A stretch of 7,830 nucleotides of DNA. Source: Candidatus Opitulatrix cubana. GTDB taxonomy: Bacteria > Actinomycetota > Actinomycetes > Actinomycetales > Bifidobacteriaceae. Below the pieces are notes generated by a model, which saw only the letters and a list, made by a program, of their open reading frames with translations, did no database searches and was not told the origin of the DNA. The stretch is taken from assembly GCA_031283665.1 (NCBI GenBank), contig JAITBJ010000029.1:1-7830 (forward strand). Reading direction: 5' to 3'. A program made the position numbers and the translations under genes. Below are positions 5,846 to 7,830 of this stretch, piece by piece. Position 1 is the first letter of the stretch. The number at the start of each line of letters is the position of its first letter.

Positions 5846-7830
5846 AAAATATCTATCTAATATATTACTATTTAAGCGTTTCGCAAAGCGCGATTATCTA
5901 GCACTTTTTATAATTGAGATTATACTCTTTTTGTTTTTTGCTTTTCTGATTCTTTTTGCAAGGCATTTAGGACTTGTGTATGCTACAGGTTCAAACCCTT
6001 TCCAACAGCATGTTGCTTTCCCGAATAACTTTAGAGCACTTTTTTATCAAAGTCATAATCTTCTTCCGCAATTTATTCCCAATTTAGGCGGTGGCCAAAA
6101 TGCTTTCAATTTTATATATGATGGACTTGTGAACCCTCTAATTATCTCCTCATACCTGTTTCCTTTTTTGAGTATGTATCATTATTGGGTAATTTTAAAT
6201 GTGGCTATTGTGATGATAAGCACGGCACTGTTATATATTTGGTTGAGAAACCGTTTTGCAAGCATTCCTACAATAGTAGCTACAATTTGCTTTGCATTTT
6301 CTAATACTATAATCTTCCACACACACCAGCACTATATGTTTATAGATTATTTCCCGTTTTTGATATTAGCTCTGATAGTTATTGACAGAATAGACTTCAG
6401 CGTTCCTCTTTTAAGAAACGGATTTTTTTCTAGCAAAAAGTTTTTGGTTTTAGTCGTTTGCAGTTTTCTTATTGCACAGATTAGCTTTTTTTATATTCCT
6501 GGATGTTTTATATGTATAGGTCTTTATACTATTTTTGTTTGGCTAGAAAAAAATCCTAAGAGTGAAAAAACCAATAACAAGTTCAATTTTAAAAAGTTTA
6601 TTTTTGATATGCTCAAAGTTGTTGGATCGCTTCTAGCGGGTTTAATGCTTGCAATGTTTATTTTGCTACCTACATTTCTTGCTGTGAGGCAGTCTGCTAG
6701 ACAAGGTACAAAAATCTACAGTTTTTTTGATTTGTTTTTTCCTTCTATCGACACTTTTTATATTTCTACCGGTCAAACTATGGCATTTACTTTAGGGCTG
6801 GGTGGCGCTGCATTTATTGTGGCTGTTGCATTAGTTTTCTCTAAAAAACTAAATGTGAGAGTTGTAAGCATTTTATTTCTGACACTCACATGCATACCTA
6901 TTTTTTCGTTTATCGCAAACGGAGGAATGTATAAAACTCCAAAATCCTTAATACCTCTTATCCCAATTGCTATATTATTTATTGCAATTCTTTTTTCATA
7001 TATTCAAAAACCACTTAAAACTGTTAAATTCATAAACTATAAACTTGCTATTAGTTTTTTATCCGTAGCGCTTATTTTTGCAATTGTTAGTCCTGCTATT
7101 GTAAATAATTTACCGAGTAAAGAAACTAAATATCAGGAAACTTATATAGAAAAACGATTAACAGATCCTGGACTTTCTGAAAAAATTCAAACTACATTTG
7201 CTCTCAATAGCACTGTTTACAGATCTTCTGTGATAAATAAAAACTCATCTGAAGAGCCACCGTATAATGTGATTTTTGATAAAAACTATTTTTCTAGTGG
7301 CATCTATTCTTCCCTTTTTTCAAAATCTTGGTCAGACTATGTGCATGAATATACATGGTCGCCGTTCACATCTGCTACTTCAGTTATAGCTCCTACATAT
7401 AGTCCGTTTGCAAGCGTGCTTCTTGGAAATAAACATGCTTTTTCTTTGGATAATAAACCTCCTTTTTTAGTATCAGGCTATAAACAAATAGAGCCTGGTG
7501 TTTGGCAAAATGATTCTGTTTTTTCATTAGGATATGCAACTGATAAAACGTATTCTGATATTAAAGATTTTGATAATAAACAAACTGTGGCATCTTTGAT
7601 TTCGGGAATAGATATAGATAATAGCTCTGATACTTTTGCACCTCCGAATGTAGATAAATTACAAAGTTATGATTTGTCAAAACTGTTCTCTGAGATAAGT
7701 GGCGGTCAAACCAGTTTTTCTTTATCGGCTAAAACTAATTTTACTTATAAATTGCCTGAGCAAATCCAAGACAAATTGCTGTTTATACAGATTGATTTGC
7801 CTAAATCATCTGCAGTAAATAATGCTATAC
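5838..7830 (+). CDS. YfhO-family membrane protein, copy 3 (cut by window end)
   Basis: An uninterrupted reading frame of 664 codons begins at ATG 5838, overlaps copy 2's stop as ATGCATAA, and runs off the window; by comparison about 170 residues are missing. It starts MHKKYLSN, closely like copy 2. The helices, the H-T-H-Q-H-Y-M-F-I-D motif and the outer-domain GYATDK element are all present. The first outer loop is changed: the family aspartate is N53 (the Q57-H58 pair remains), the copy 2 glutamate E74 is N74, and the YYGLGNP stretch reads YDGLVNP (D95, V98). A 6-residue insertion, S-E-K-T-N-N, lies in the inner loop after WLEKNPK. These changes could mean an inactive partner or altered specificity; the frame is intact, so it is not an obvious pseudogene. 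The ribosome site (AAAAGA, 6 nt before ATG) is weaker than that of copy 2. Confidence 0.9.
   Translation, partial: MHKKYLSNILLFKRFAKRDYLALFIIEIILFLFFAFLILFARHLGLVYATGSNPFQQHVAFPNNFRALFYQSHNLLPQFIPNLGGGQNAFNFIYDGLVNPLIISSYLFPFLSMYHYWVILNVAIVMISTALLYIWLRNRFASIPTIVATICFAFSNTIIFHTHQHYMFIDYFPFLILALIVIDRIDFSVPLLRNGFFSSKKFLVLVVCSFLIAQISFFYIPGCFICIGLYTIFVWLEKNPKSEKTNNKFNFKKFIFDMLKVVGSLLAGLMLAMFILLPTFLAVRQSARQGTKIYSFFDLFFPSIDTFYISTGQTMAFTLGLGGAAFIVAVALVFSKKLNVRVVSILFLTLTCIPIFSFIANGGMYKTPKSLIPLIPIAILFIAILFSYIQKPLKTVKFINYKLAISFLSVALIFAIVSPAIVNNLPSKETKYQETYIEKRLTDPGLSEKIQTTFALNSTVYRSSVINKNSSEEPPYNVIFDKNYFSSGIYSSLFSKSWSDYVHEYTWSPFTSATSVIAPTYSPFASVLLGNKHAFSLDNKPPFLVSGYKQIEPGVWQNDSVFSLGYATDKTYSDIKDFDNKQTVASLISGIDIDNSSDTFAPPNVDKLQSYDLSKLFSEISGGQTSFSLSAKTNFTYKLPEQIQDKLLFIQIDLPKSSAVNNAI

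Noticed and set aside
853..7830. The long repeats as a CRISPR array or mobile element.
   Set aside because: The similarity is full-length coding paralogy at protein level, with no spacers, transposase or terminal repeats.
5838..7830. Copy 3 as a pseudogene.
   Set aside because: The frame is open for all 664 codons to the window edge and retains the helices and outer-domain motifs; only the loop residues are changed. The missing end is due to the window boundary.

Overview
The window is from a low-GC Gram-positive-type bacterium. It opens with a 5S rRNA gene and its terminator, which is the usual tail of an rRNA operon. A small convergent membrane-protein gene follows on the minus strand. The rest is a tandem run of very large, closely related membrane proteins on the plus strand. 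The 5S gene and YfhO-type proteins fit Bacillota or a low-GC actinobacterial lineage such as Coriobacteriia. A probably leaderless minus-strand gene leans slightly toward Actinomycetota. I cannot fix the phylum from this window.

Layout: 1-35 is a short stretch upstream of 5S with no recognisable gene; 36-147 is 5S rRNA; 159-189 is a strong intrinsic terminator with a TTCG loop; 190-361 is non-coding, with short inverted repeats and a sequence resembling an insertion-sequence end; 362-649 (minus) is a 95-aa membrane protein with an extended -10 box almost touching its ATG; 650-852 is the divergent intergenic region with the promoter area and Shine-Dalgarno of the plus-strand genes; 853-3357, 3350-5845 and 5838-7830 (cut by the window end) are three paralogous YfhO-family proteins, each overlapping the next by exactly 8 nt.

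The three large proteins share one plan. They have an N-terminal half of about 11-12 membrane helices, a long first outer loop carrying the family D-x3-Q-(Y/H) and GG...YY...NP signatures, an outward-facing domain of about 390 residues, and a final membrane helix with a short basic tail. Characterised YfhO and its Listeria counterpart GtlB are GT-C-fold enzymes thought to move a sugar from a polyprenyl-phosphate carrier onto a cell-surface polymer (lipoteichoic acid). The same kind of job is the best inference here. No partner enzyme that would charge the lipid carrier lies in the window.

The most notable points are: (i) the array is a tandem duplication with a conserved stop/start overlap module and patchy sequence exchange between copies; (ii) the third copy has lost the acidic residues of the first outer loop (D to N, E to N) that the first two keep, suggesting an inactive or re-purposed subunit; (iii) the large genes are far more AT-rich (about 22-32% GC in lines counted by hand) than the neighbouring small gene (about 42%), consistent with acquisition beside the rRNA operon.
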